From NCBI GenBank assembly GCA_045631845.1, contig JAZQVM010000015.1:1-27353 (forward strand): DNA of 27,353 nucleotides, in the 5' to 3' direction. This DNA comes from CAKSHC01 sp045631845. Its GTDB lineage: Bacteria; Bacillota; Clostridia; Oscillospirales; UMGS1783. This document shows positions 16,621 through 24,830 of this stretch, one piece after another (position 1 is the first letter of the stretch; every line of letters starts with the position of its first letter). The position numbers and the translations under genes are program-made. The notes under the pieces are model-generated. The model ran no database searches. It saw only the letters and a program-made list of their open reading frames with translations, and was not told where the DNA came from.

Positions 16621-17713
16621 ATCCCGTCAACTCCTCTCCTGCCAGGGCCGCCAAACCTAAACTTGCCGCCCGCTCACGAATGCTCTCATCGGCATCACTG
16701 TCCTGCAATACCCGACGCAGATACAGACCGGTTAAGGTGTTTTCTTTTAGTAATTGCTCATGATCGGGCGCCAGCCGAGTCTTGTCCACAACCTTGACAA
16801 AAGCCACGCCCGCCTCCTGCCGGATCGCCGGCAGATGCAATAACAACTGCGACGGCCGATAGCCGGTCAGCACCAATTTGAGTAACATGTCAGGATCGGC
16901 AGACGCCAGCCGTCCCCGCACACAGGACAACACATCCATCATCGAATGGGAACCGCTAATATCCACCTCCAGCGTTTCAAAGCGACCGATGGGAGTGGAT
17001 ACGAAGGACAGATCTACCATACCTTTCCCTACCTGTCCGACCAGATATCCTTTCTCGCCCGTTTCATCAAAGCCGCGACCGACCAAGGTACCTGGGTAAG
17101 CGTAATAGGTGTTGCCCGCCTGCCGAATACCGGAATAAGTATGCACATGTCCCAAGGCCAGATAGTCCAGCCCGCTGGCCGCAATCTGATCGAGAGTAAT
17201 GGGCTGATAAACCTGATGCCCGCCAAACCCCTGCACCTGCGAATGGATGCACATCAGATTGATGCGGGACGGGTCATCAACACGAAAGGATGCCAAGGGC
17301 TGATCCTCGCTGTTTTCATGCAGACATCCTACGCCATACACGGTAAAATCCTCTAAATCTATCTTCTCAATCTTGCCCGTTCCGAAAATATGCAGGTTAT
17401 CGGGACAGACCAAATGACGGTAAGGCGATGTTCCGTATAAACAATCGTGATTGCCGGGGGCTACAAAAAATTCGGTGTTCGGATATTTGCCCGCTACGAC
17501 AGAGAGAAGTCGCACCGACTCACCCGTGGCTTCCCCGTTATCGAACAAATCTCCCGCCAGCAAAACGGCACGTACCCCTTGTTCACCCGCTCCCGTCAGC
17601 GCGGCGGCAAAGGCATTACGAATGGCCTGACGGCGCATCTGCGCCACCCCCACGGGCAATTCCCGAAAGGGGGTATCCAAATGGGTGTCGGCAATATGCA
17701 CAACCGATATCAT
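16610..17713 (-). CDS. Metallophosphoesterase / DNA exonuclease (YhaO, SbcD/Mre11-like)
   Basis: A calcineurin-like phosphoesterase of 367 residues. The five metal-binding blocks are visible: IADTHLDTP (Asp9, His11), LAGDLFDNG (Asp55), PGNHD (87-91 region), the IHSQ histidine near 157 and GHVHTY (His189, His191). The order and spacing match SbcD/Mre11 and YhaO nucleases. The C-terminal part (about 240-340) is a likely capping domain. It overlaps the SMC-like ATPase gene downstream and shares an ATGA overlap with the YfiH-type gene upstream. AAAGGAG lies six bases before the ATG. Together with the ATPase it likely forms an SbcCD-like complex acting on DNA ends or structures; this is inferred from the families and gene order. 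Confidence 0.9.
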   Translation of the reverse strand: MISVVHIADTHLDTPFRELPVGVAQMRRQAIRNAFAAALTGAGEQGVRAVLLAGDLFDNGEATGESVRLLSVVAGKYPNTEFFVAPGNHDCLYGTSPYRHLVCPDNLHIFGTGKIEKIDLEDFTVYGVGCLHENSEDQPLASFRVDDPSRINLMCIHSQVQGFGGHQVYQPITLDQIAASGLDYLALGHVHTYSGIRQAGNTYYAYPGTLVGRGFDETGEKGYLVGQVGKGMVDLSFVSTPIGRFETLEVDISGSHSMMDVLSCVRGRLASADPDMLLKLVLTGYRPSQLLLHLPAIRQEAGVAFVKVVDKTRLAPDHEQLLKENTLTGLYLRRVLQDSDADESIRERAASLGLAALAGEELTGFED

Positions 17714-18525
17714 CCCTCATTCTCCTTTCCTATACTTAAAAATGCGGCTAAACTTCCCCGCTGCGCTCCTTGACGGCGATGGGAAAAATACCGCTCCTCG
17801 TGGCAGGTGCACTCCCCCGCCACCGTAATGTGTTCCTCCAAGATGCCTTCGGCCAATAACATCTTGCGATTGGCCTTCCATAGATCGGCAAAGGGATTTG
17901 GATTCTCTCCGTGATAGACCAGACAACCGCCGCCGGCCGCCTCGTCAATGGTCTGCCCGACCTCACTTGACACCTCATAACAGCACGGACCGGCACTCGG
18001 ACCGATGGCCGCCAGAATGTCCTGCGGCCGACAGCCATATTCTTGCATCATGGCCGCCACCGCCTTACCGGCAATGTTCTGCACCGTCCCCCGCCAGCCG
18101 GCGTGCACCAGCGCAACCGCCCGCCGTATCGGATCGGCCAGAAAAACGGGGGTACAATCGGCATGAAAGGTGACTAAGGTCACGCCCGTTTCATCGGTCA
18201 TCAACCCGTCAATATCGGCAAAGGTCTTTTTTGTAATACCTTCACCGCAATCGGCACGGGTCACTTTGCGGATACGGTCGGTATGCGTCTGCGCCGCCAA
18301 CACCAACGAGTCCATACTCACGCCGATGGCTTGCGTCAGCCGACGATAATTCTCCAAAACATTTTCCCGCTCATCTCCACGGGAAAAACCGAGATTGAGA
18401 GAGCCCAATTCGCCTTGGCTTACCCCGCCGTGACGGGTGGAAAAGGCATGGCAAAATCCCGCCTGCGCAAAAGCAGGTATCGTCAAATATTCCAATTGTC
18501 CTCGATATTCGTGACAAAACCCCAT
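17710..18525 (-). CDS. YfiH / DUF152 family protein (multicopper-like polyphenol oxidase, purine nucleoside phosphorylase)
   Basis: A 271-residue protein of the YfiH (LACC1-like) family. Members have been assigned phosphorylase/deaminase activity on purine nucleosides and laccase-like activity. The conserved metal ligands are visible: QTHTD (His81), FHADCTP (Cys124) and HAGWRG (His141). FSTRHGGVSQG, SLNLGF and GPSAGPCCYEV are also family motifs. The start is uncertain. ATG at 18561 lies inside a plausible -10 box and lacks a good ribosome binding site. ATG at 18525 has AAGGGAG 12 bases upstream and gives the family's usual N-terminus, so I prefer it. It is the first gene of a three-gene run with the nuclease and ATPase genes. 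Confidence 0.88.
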   Translation of the reverse strand: MGFCHEYRGQLEYLTIPAFAQAGFCHAFSTRHGGVSQGELGSLNLGFSRGDERENVLENYRRLTQAIGVSMDSLVLAAQTHTDRIRKVTRADCGEGITKKTFADIDGLMTDETGVTLVTFHADCTPVFLADPIRRAVALVHAGWRGTVQNIAGKAVAAMMQEYGCRPQDILAAIGPSAGPCCYEVSSEVGQTIDEAAGGGCLVYHGENPNPFADLWKANRKMLLAEGILEEHITVAGECTCHEERYFSHRRQGAQRGSLAAFLSIGKENEG

Positions 18526-18556
18526 CTCGGTATCGGACTCCCTTCTCTTTTCTTCT

Positions 18557-18586
18557 ATCATATCATTTTACGCCCTTCTATGACAA
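18557..18586 (-). promoter_or_regulatory. Putative promoter of the yfiH-nuclease-ATPase operon
   Basis: On the minus strand TTGTCA (18586-18581) and TATGAT (18562-18557) are separated by 18 bases. Transcription would start near 18550, about 25 bases before the ATG at 18525. The box overlaps the alternative ATG at 18561, which argues against that start. Confidence 0.45.
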
Positions 18587-18677
18587 GGTGAAAACCAAAT
18601 AATTTCTACTGAAACAAAAATTTTCCATTTGTCTGTTGGTAAATTTGCACAAAATTTAGCAACTTATCAAAAATTGA

Positions 18678-18706
18678 TTGCACTTTACACAAGGATTCGC
18701 TATAAT
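18678..18706 (+). promoter_or_regulatory. Strong sigma-A promoter of the EF-G-like gene
   Basis: TTGCAC (18678-18683) and a perfect TATAAT (18701-18706) have the ideal 17-base spacer. About 80 bases of AT-rich DNA lie upstream and may act as an UP element. The leader to the ATG at 18757 is about 45 bases and contains a small CGCTA/TAGCG hairpin (18719-18736). Confidence 0.8.
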
Positions 18707-18756
18707 GAATGTGTTAGGCGCTATATCGTTTTAGCGTGAGAAAGGAGAAAAACCAA

Positions 18757-20814
18757 ATGAAAGATTATGCACAGTCCGTCCTGAGAAACATCTGCCTTGC
18801 CGGTCACGGCTCGGCCGGTAAAACCTGTTTGACTGAGGCCCTCCTGTTCACCTCGAAGGCCATTGACCGTCCGGGTAATATTGCCGCAGGTAACACCTGC
18901 TCAGACTTTGATGCCGAAGAAATCAAGAGAGGGATCTCAATCTCCGCATCCGTCTGTCCGGTCGAGTGGAAGGACTGCAAGATCAATATTATAGATACTC
19001 CCGGATTTTTTGACTTTGTCGGCGAGGCCCATCAGGGCATCCAGGCTGCTGACACCACTTTGATCGTAGTTTCGGCCAAGGACGGTGTTGAGGTAGGTAC
19101 CGAACATATTTTCGGTTATGCCGGCACCAAGCCCCGTGCCTTCTTTGTTACTAAGCTTGACGAAGAGCATGTAAACTATTCGCATACCCTTGAAGATCTG
19201 GCCAAGGTATTTGGCAACAGTGTATGCCCCATTACCCTGCCGTTGATCGACGGAGATAAGGTTATCGGCTATGTTGATCTGCTGCAAAACAAGGCGGTTG
19301 ACCTAAAGGGTAACGACATTCCCATCCCTGCCGATGTACCCAAGATGGATATGTATCAGCACAAATTGGTTGAAGGTATTGCCGAAACCGATGAAGAGCT
19401 GATGGAAAAATACTTTAATGATGAACCCTTCACTCCCGAGGAAATCCGCAAAGGCGTTGTGGCCGGTATTGCCGCAGGCACTCTGCTTCCTGTCTTTGCC
19501 GGTACCTGTAACGATCAGGGCGGCGTGTCTCTGTTGCTGGACGATATTGTTAAATTCTTCCCCAGCCCCGGTTATCGTGATGTCATCGAAGGTCAAAATA
19601 TTCGCGGCGAATCCATCGAGATTGAGATCGGCGAGAACGAGCCTTTCTCGGCCTTTGTATTTAAAACGGTGGCCGACCCGTTTGTGGGCAAGATGTCTTA
19701 TTTCCGTGTTACCTCCGGCACCCTGACTACCGACAAAACGATCATCAACACCGTTTCGGGTCAGACGGAGAAGATCGGCCGCATCTATGTCATGCGCGGC
19801 AAAAAGCAGATTGAGGTTTCCAAACTGTCCTCGGGCGATATCGGCGTGGTTACCAAACTGACCAACACCAATACCGGCGACACCTTGTGTGAAGCCTCCC
19901 GTCCCTGTATCCTGCCGGGTATCCATCGCGAACTGCCCTCGCCCTGCCTGAGCATGGCCGTCACGCCCAAGACCAAAGGCGACGAAGATAAGATCGCCGG
20001 TGGCCTGCAAAGACTGTGCGAAGAAGATATTACCATCGCCTATCAGCTCGACCGCGAGACCAAACAGCAGTTGTTGTCGGGTTTGGGCGAAATGCATTTG
20101 GATGTTATCGTATCCAAGCTGAAAAACAAATTCGGCGTGGCGGTGGATCTGGCTACGCCCCGCGTACCCTACCGTGAAACCATCAAGAAGAAGGTCAAGG
20201 TGGAGGGCAAACATAAGAAACAGTCGGGCGGACACGGCCAATACGGTCATGTTTGGATCGAGTTTGAACCGGGCGTGGAATCCGATCTGGTCTTTGAAGA
20301 GAAGATTTTCGGCGGCTCGGTACCTAAAAACTTCTTCCCCGCCGTAGAAAAGGGATTGCGTGACAGTGTCAAGCACGGCGTGCTGGCCGGCTATCCCGTT
20401 GTAAATCTGAAAGCCACATTGCTCGACGGTTCTTACCATCCGGTTGACTCCAATGAGTTGGCCTTTAAGGTAGCCGCCGGTTTGGCCTTCAAGGCAGGCT
20501 TGCCGCAGGCCAACCCCGTACTGCTTGAGCCGATCGGAATGCTCAAGGTCGTCGTACCTGAAGTTTTGACCGGTTCGGTCATCAGTGACCTCAACCGCCG
20601 CAGAGGCACCATGCTGGGCATGAACCCGATGGGCGGCGGTACGCAGGAGATCATGGGCGAGGTTCCCATGAGCGAAATGCACACCTACGCGACCGACCTG
20701 CGCTCCCTCACCCGTGGCCGCGGCTCCTTCGAGTTCAAGTTTGAACGGTATCAGGAAGCCCCCGCTCCGGTAGCCCAAAAAGTGATTGCCGAAGCGCAAA
20801 AAGAAGAAAATTAA
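18757..20814 (+). CDS. Elongation factor G-like translational GTPase (EF-G paralogue)
   Basis: A 685-residue translational GTPase of the EF-G-like subgroup. G1 is GHGSAGKT (16-23), not the AHIDAGKT of canonical EF-G. Switch I is CSDFDAEEIKRGISI, switch II is DTPGFFDF (80-87) where canonical EF-G has DTPGHVDF, and G4 is TKLD (132-135). Domains II to V follow, with GGHGQYGHVWIEFEP of domain IV and the C-terminal GGTQEIMGEVPMSEMHTY region. This paralogue occurs in many Firmicutes beside canonical EF-G. Its role is not settled. Losing the switch II His in the DTPGH motif could slow ribosome-stimulated GTP hydrolysis. ATG at 18757 has AAGGAG nine bases upstream; an upstream GTG at 18736 would overlap that site. 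It appears monocistronic, with its own promoter and terminator. Confidence 0.92.
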   Translation: MKDYAQSVLRNICLAGHGSAGKTCLTEALLFTSKAIDRPGNIAAGNTCSDFDAEEIKRGISISASVCPVEWKDCKINIIDTPGFFDFVGEAHQGIQAADTTLIVVSAKDGVEVGTEHIFGYAGTKPRAFFVTKLDEEHVNYSHTLEDLAKVFGNSVCPITLPLIDGDKVIGYVDLLQNKAVDLKGNDIPIPADVPKMDMYQHKLVEGIAETDEELMEKYFNDEPFTPEEIRKGVVAGIAAGTLLPVFAGTCNDQGGVSLLLDDIVKFFPSPGYRDVIEGQNIRGESIEIEIGENEPFSAFVFKTVADPFVGKMSYFRVTSGTLTTDKTIINTVSGQTEKIGRIYVMRGKKQIEVSKLSSGDIGVVTKLTNTNTGDTLCEASRPCILPGIHRELPSPCLSMAVTPKTKGDEDKIAGGLQRLCEEDITIAYQLDRETKQQLLSGLGEMHLDVIVSKLKNKFGVAVDLATPRVPYRETIKKKVKVEGKHKKQSGGHGQYGHVWIEFEPGVESDLVFEEKIFGGSVPKNFFPAVEKGLRDSVKHGVLAGYPVVNLKATLLDGSYHPVDSNELAFKVAAGLAFKAGLPQANPVLLEPIGMLKVVVPEVLTGSVISDLNRRRGTMLGMNPMGGGTQEIMGEVPMSEMHTYATDLRSLTRGRGSFEFKFERYQEAPAPVAQKVIAEAQKEEN

Positions 20815-20825
20815 CCCTTATATTT

Positions 20826-20859
20826 CAGGAATGTGGTTACCCACATTCCTGATTTTTTT
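20826..20859 (+). terminator. Rho-independent terminator after the EF-G-like gene
   Basis: An 11-bp stem, CAGGAATGTGG with CCACATTCCTG around a TTAC loop (20826-20851), is followed by a run of seven T. It begins 12 bases after the stop codon. Confidence 0.93.
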
Positions 20860-20889
20860 GTGAATTTTTAATTTTTTATGAATTAGATA

Positions 20890-20918
20890 TTGTGAAATCA
20901 ACAAATTCGGTGTATAAT
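20890..20918 (+). promoter_or_regulatory. Sigma-A promoter of the asp23-fakA operon
   Basis: TTGTGA (20890-20895) and a perfect TATAAT (20913-20918) are 17 bases apart, 32 bases before the Asp23-family ATG. It lies just downstream of the EF-G-like terminator. Confidence 0.75.
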
Positions 20919-20950
20919 ATGATGACAATACTCTGAAGAGAGGTGTAATT

Positions 20951-21298
20951 ATGCTTAAAATCAATGGCATAAACGGAGACATTTATTTAGCCGATTCGGT
21001 CATTGCACGTCTGGTCGGATGTGAAGCTTCCGCTTGCTTTGGCGTAGTCGGCATGGCCGCCCGCAATGCGGCAGACAGTGTGGTTTCCCTGCTGTCCCGT
21101 GACAATATGGAAAAAGGCGTCAATATACGCTATGAACATAATCAATTATATATCGACCTGCATGTTATCATTTCCCATGGCGTAAATATTCCCGCCATTT
21201 CGCAGGCGATTGAAGAAAAGGTAAGCTACAGTGTCGAAAAATTCACCGGCGTACCGGTACGCAGTGTGCGAATTTTTGTCGATTCGATCAAGGCGTAA
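20951..21298 (+). CDS. Asp23/Gls24 family envelope-stress protein (YloU-like)
   Basis: A 115-residue Asp23/Gls24-family protein. It shows GDIYLADSVIARLVG at the N-terminus, a central GVNIRYEHNQLYIDLHVIISHG and the terminal TGVPVRSVRIFVDSI, all typical of YloU. Relatives are abundant cytosolic proteins linked to cell-envelope homeostasis and sometimes to membrane anchoring. Ribosome binding site GAGAGGTG lies about five bases before the ATG. It is followed after 24 bases by the FakA-like gene, the conserved yloU-yloV order of Firmicutes. Confidence 0.92.
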   Translation: MLKINGINGDIYLADSVIARLVGCEASACFGVVGMAARNAADSVVSLLSRDNMEKGVNIRYEHNQLYIDLHVIISHGVNIPAISQAIEEKVSYSVEKFTGVPVRSVRIFVDSIKA

Positions 21299-21322
21299 GT
21301 GCGCCGATAGAGAGGTAATATT

Positions 21323-22957
21323 TTGGAACTGACATCAACCCTGCTGCGGGACATGATTGTATCCGCAGCCAATCATCTTGAAAACAAAAAACAGCCGGTC
21401 AACGACCTGAATGTTTTCCCCGTGCCCGACGGCGATACCGGCACCAACATGTCGCTGACCTTGGGTGCCGCACGCAAAGCGGTACTGGAACTGGATACCG
21501 ATGAGATAGGCGTGGTGGCCAATGCCGCCGCCAATGCCCTGATCCGCGGTGCCCGCGGTAACTCCGGCGTTATCCTCTCCCTGCTCTTCCGAGGCCTGGC
21601 CAAGGGACTCAAGGGAATGACCACTGCCAAAGCGAAAGACTATGCCCGTGCCGCCACCTTGGGTTGCGAGGGCGCTTACAAGGCCGTCATGAAGCCGACC
21701 GAAGGCACCATCCTTACCGTTGCCCGCCTGTCGGCCGCCGCCGCCGTGCGTGCCGCCAATAGCGGCATGGATCTGAAAAAGGTCTTTGATGCTCAACTGG
21801 ATGCCGCCAAGGAAGCGCTCAAACAAACACCGGAGATTCTGCCCGTGCTCAAGCAGGCAGGCGTGGTAGATGCCGGCGGCCAAGGCTATGTAATCGTGCT
21901 GGAAGGCATGCGCAGTGTCCTGTTTGACAATAAGATCATCGAGGCCAATGAGCAAACAGAGGAAGTCACTTCCACCGCTGATTTTGACAATTTTGATACC
22001 GAAGAAATCAATTTTGCCTATTGCACCGAGTTCTTGATTGATAAAGCCGACCCCGATTCGGAGGCCGACGATTTCCGTTCCTACCTGCAAACCATCGGCG
22101 ACTGCGTCGTCGTTGTCGATGCCGGTGACTTTATCAAAACTCATGTGCACACCAACAACCCCGGTCTTGCCTTAGAAGCAGCCGTAAAACTCGGCATGCT
22201 CAATAAGATCAAGATCGAGAACATGAAAGAACAACACACCGCCTTGGTCAACGATGCCCAGCCCAAAGCGGAAGAACCCGCCAAGCCGGCCGAACCCGAA
22301 AAGCCCTACGGCTTCGTGGCCGTGGCCGCCGGCGAAGGTTTCCATACCGTTTTGAAGGATCTGGGGGTAGACAATATTATCTCCGGCGGACAGACCATGA
22401 ACCCCTCTACCGAAGATATCCTCAACGCCATCGACCGCACGCCGGCCGAGACTGTATTTGTTCTGCCCAATAATAAAAATATCATTATGGCGGCCGAACA
22501 GTGCATTGATCTGACCGAGAAGCATGTCGTAGTTTTGCCCACCAAGACGGTTCCTCAGGCCATTACCGCTATCTTTGCCTTTGATCCGGATGCCGATACC
22601 GATACCAATGCCGCCGCCATGATGGAGGCCGCCGGTACCGTTACCACCATGTCGGTAACCTATGCCGCCCGTGACAGCCTGTTCGACGGCATGGAGATCA
22701 AGAAGGGTGACTATCTGGGCATGGTCAACGGCAAAGTCATGGAGGTTGAGCGTTCGCTGGCCGACTGTATCGGAAAAATGGCCGACGAAGGCCTGCGTGG
22801 CGACGAAACCTATATCAATGTCTTCTACGGCGAAGGCGTAACCGAAGATCAGGCCACGGAGGCTCAAACTCTGCTCTCCGAACACCTGCCCGACGCCGAG
22901 ATCAACATTATCAACGGCGGTCAGCCGGTATACTACTTTGTCATTTCGGCAGAATAA
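21323..22957 (+). CDS. DAK2-domain protein, FakA / YloV family (fatty acid kinase-like)
   Basis: A 544-residue protein. The N-terminal DhaL/DAK2 domain (about 1-200) has the Mg-ATP loop NVFPVPDGDTGTNMS (30-44) and GARGNSGVILS. A linker and a C-terminal DegV-partner-like domain (about 335-544) follow, with the FakA-type EKPYGFVAVAAGEGF and VLPNNKNIIMAAEQ. In the family FakA phosphorylates fatty acids held by a FakB (DegV) protein so that they can enter phospholipid synthesis. No fakB is in the window. The start codon is TTG with GAGAGG seven bases upstream; no in-frame ATG lies nearby upstream. It is in an operon with Asp23, and the stop codon is two bases from the nitroreductase ATG. A Glu/Pro/Ala-rich linker (about 314-331) separates the domains. 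Confidence 0.92.
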   Translation: MELTSTLLRDMIVSAANHLENKKQPVNDLNVFPVPDGDTGTNMSLTLGAARKAVLELDTDEIGVVANAAANALIRGARGNSGVILSLLFRGLAKGLKGMTTAKAKDYARAATLGCEGAYKAVMKPTEGTILTVARLSAAAAVRAANSGMDLKKVFDAQLDAAKEALKQTPEILPVLKQAGVVDAGGQGYVIVLEGMRSVLFDNKIIEANEQTEEVTSTADFDNFDTEEINFAYCTEFLIDKADPDSEADDFRSYLQTIGDCVVVVDAGDFIKTHVHTNNPGLALEAAVKLGMLNKIKIENMKEQHTALVNDAQPKAEEPAKPAEPEKPYGFVAVAAGEGFHTVLKDLGVDNIISGGQTMNPSTEDILNAIDRTPAETVFVLPNNKNIIMAAEQCIDLTEKHVVVLPTKTVPQAITAIFAFDPDADTDTNAAAMMEAAGTVTTMSVTYAARDSLFDGMEIKKGDYLGMVNGKVMEVERSLADCIGKMADEGLRGDETYINVFYGEGVTEDQATEAQTLLSEHLPDAEINIINGGQPVYYFVISAE

Positions 22958-22959
22958 TT

Positions 22960-23469
22960 ATGGATAATCTTGAGTTCTTATATTCCCGCCGCAGCATGCG
23001 CCGCTATACCGATCAACCGGTGTCAGCCAAGCAACTGCAGGCCATTCTGAAGGCGGCCATGCTTGCCCCTTCCAGCCGTAACGGCCAACCGTGGCACTTT
23101 GTCGTCATCCGTGATGCCGCCACCCGTGAAGCATTGATGGAATATCAACCGAATATGTCTTTTGCTCGCTATGCGGATACGGTAATTCTTGTCTGTGCCG
23201 ATACCACCATTACCACCCAACCGCAAGCCCATTCCGATTGTGCGGCCGCCACCATGAATATCCTGCTGGCCGCTCACGCCCAAGGCTTGGGCGCCTGCTG
23301 GTGTGCCGTGCATCCGTATGAGGATCGTCAGCTCGCGATCGCCGAGCTTTGCCATATTCCCGAACATATCTGCATCTTTTCAGCGGTCACCGTCGGCCAC
23401 CCAGGCAAGGACAACCCTCCTGTGCCCGATCGATTCCGTGATGATCGCATACATAATGAAACATGGTAA
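22960..23469 (+). CDS. Nitroreductase-family FMN-dependent oxidoreductase
   Basis: A 169-residue short nitroreductase. The FMN phosphate-contacting motif RRSMRRY is at 10-16. APSSRNGQPWHFVVI (36-50) and DCAAATMNILLAAHAQGLGACW, with the later GHP motif, are typical of the family. Such enzymes reduce nitro or quinone compounds with NAD(P)H; the physiological substrate is unknown. The ATG lies two bases after the fakA stop with no clear ribosome binding site, so translation is probably coupled. A GC-rich hairpin follows the gene. Confidence 0.9.
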   Translation: MDNLEFLYSRRSMRRYTDQPVSAKQLQAILKAAMLAPSSRNGQPWHFVVIRDAATREALMEYQPNMSFARYADTVILVCADTTITTQPQAHSDCAAATMNILLAAHAQGLGACWCAVHPYEDRQLAIAELCHIPEHICIFSAVTVGHPGKDNPPVPDRFRDDRIHNETW

Positions 23470-23475
23470 ACTGCG

Positions 23476-23498
23476 CGGGGAGGGTCACCTCCCCGTTT
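23476..23498 (+). terminator. GC-rich hairpin between nitroreductase and femX (weak terminator or processing site)
   Basis: A perfect 8-bp stem CGGGGAGG/CCTCCCCG with a GTCA loop (23476-23495) begins six bases after the nitroreductase stop and is followed by only three T. It may attenuate read-through into femX or stabilise the upstream mRNA end. I see no convincing new promoter between it and femX. Confidence 0.5.
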
Positions 23499-23520
23499 GC
23501 CAAGATTGCGAGGTACTTTA

Positions 23521-24795
23521 ATGATCTGCCGCTCTATTGATGCACAGACTCATGAACAATTCATGATCGGCTCCGTCAAGGAACATTTTATGCAAACCCC
23601 CGTCTGGGGCGAGATCAAATCAACCGATGGTTGGCGGCATGAATATATCGGTTTTTATCAAGACTCTCAACTGTGCGCCAGCGCCATGTTGCTCAAGAAA
23701 TCGGTTCCGCTCATAAAAAAATATTTATATTATTGCCCTCGCGGCCCCATTGCGGATTATGAGAACCGCCCCCTGTTGTGCGAAATGACCGCCGCTTTGC
23801 GCCAATATCTGAAATCCCAACAGGCCCTCGCCCTTACTATCGACCCCGATGTCGCCATCGAGGCCCACGATAAATACGATAATCCCACCATGCCCCGTAA
23901 CGATCTGGTCGAATATCTGACAACGCTTGGCTGGAAACATAGCGGATATGTGAAAAACTTTGAAAATAAACAGCCCCGTTATACCTTCCGCCTGTCGCTG
24001 GATGCGGGCGTGGATGCGCTATATGATAATTGCGACCGTATGGCTCGTAAAAACCTTAAGTTTGCCGACGAAGCCGCCATCCGCATCTATCCTTCGGATG
24101 ATCTGGATCGATATTTCGAGATCATGCGAGACACCGCCGAGCGGGATCACTTCTATGAAGGTTCCCCTGCTTATTATCGGCGCCTGTACCCCATACTCAA
24201 AGAAAAAGGCATGGCTCAGCTGTGGTTTGCCCGCTACGAACCCAAAGAAAATCTGCGCTTAGTCGAACACAGCCTTGCCGAACTGGATAACGAGTTGCGA
24301 GAGATTGAAAAGAAATTAGCCGTCAAAACCACGCCCCGTCTGGAAACCAAAAAGCAACAAACCTTGGAAAAGCGTGGTCGTATTGAAAAACAAAAAGCAT
24401 TGGCACAGGACTATCTCCGCCAATATCCCGACGGATTGGATCTGTCTACCCTCATTACCGTCAGTACCCCCAACCGCACATGGACGGTGTGGGGCGGTTC
24501 CCGAAGCGAACTACGCCAGTTTGCCGCCAATTATAAGATTACTTGGCATGCCATTGAGCAGGCTTGTGCACAAGGCAAAGAATTTGTAGATTTCTTCGGC
24601 AGTACCGGCGATCCTTCACCCGATAATCCCATTACCGGCATCTATGCTTTTAAAAAGAAATTCTCCGGCTTGTATACCGAGTTTGCCGGTCAATTTGACT
24701 TAATTGTTGCTCCCGTTTGGTATGCACTTTGGAACATCCTTTCCCCCCTGGCCCTCAAAACCCGTCGCCTGTTGCGGCGCCGCCATAACGACTGA
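23521..24795 (+). CDS. FemAB/FemX-family peptidoglycan interpeptide-bridge aminoacyltransferase
   Basis: A 424-residue Fem-type transferase, which uses aminoacyl-tRNA to add residues to the lipid II stem peptide or a related acceptor. It has two GNAT-like halves: HFMQTPVWGEIKSTDGW (22-38) with YYCPRGPIADY (70-80), and FVDFFGSTGDPSP (355-367) followed by GIYAFKKKFSG. A charged antiparallel coiled-coil arm (about 246-300) is the tRNA-contact arm seen in FemA and FemX. The C-terminus has a short hydrophobic segment and a very basic tail (RRLLRRRHND), suggesting membrane association. ATG at 23521 has GCGAGGT about seven bases upstream; the in-frame codons from 23497 run through the hairpin's downstream side and lack a binding site. 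Confidence 0.9.
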   Translation: MICRSIDAQTHEQFMIGSVKEHFMQTPVWGEIKSTDGWRHEYIGFYQDSQLCASAMLLKKSVPLIKKYLYYCPRGPIADYENRPLLCEMTAALRQYLKSQQALALTIDPDVAIEAHDKYDNPTMPRNDLVEYLTTLGWKHSGYVKNFENKQPRYTFRLSLDAGVDALYDNCDRMARKNLKFADEAAIRIYPSDDLDRYFEIMRDTAERDHFYEGSPAYYRRLYPILKEKGMAQLWFARYEPKENLRLVEHSLAELDNELREIEKKLAVKTTPRLETKKQQTLEKRGRIEKQKALAQDYLRQYPDGLDLSTLITVSTPNRTWTVWGGSRSELRQFAANYKITWHAIEQACAQGKEFVDFFGSTGDPSPDNPITGIYAFKKKFSGLYTEFAGQFDLIVAPVWYALWNILSPLALKTRRLLRRRHND

Positions 24796-24798
24796 CAA

Positions 24799-24828
24799 AA
24801 AATCCGAGAACCTAGGTTCTCTGATTTT
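24799..24828. terminator. Bidirectional terminator between femX and lemA
   Basis: The perfect palindrome GAGAACCTAGGTTCTC (24806-24821) extends through AAAATC/GATTTT with one mismatch and has A/T runs on both sides. It lies between the convergent stop codons at 24795 and 24831. Confidence 0.8.
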
Positions 24829-24830
24829 CT

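Noticed and set aside
18562..18756. A small gene or riboswitch in the gap before the EF-G-like gene
   Set aside because: I find only AT-rich DNA, promoter boxes on each strand and a 5-bp hairpin; no conserved riboswitch fold or frame with a ribosome binding site is visible.
19303..20799. Long open frame (498 codons) on the minus strand opposite the EF-G-like gene
   Set aside because: It lies wholly within a confidently identified GTPase gene, has no family motif or ribosome binding site, and shows the biased composition of an antisense shadow.
24806..24821. Perfect 16-bp palindrome as a regulator binding site
   Set aside because: It lies between two convergent stop codons, has extended flanking complementarity with A and T tracts, and no promoter is near; a bidirectional terminator explains it.
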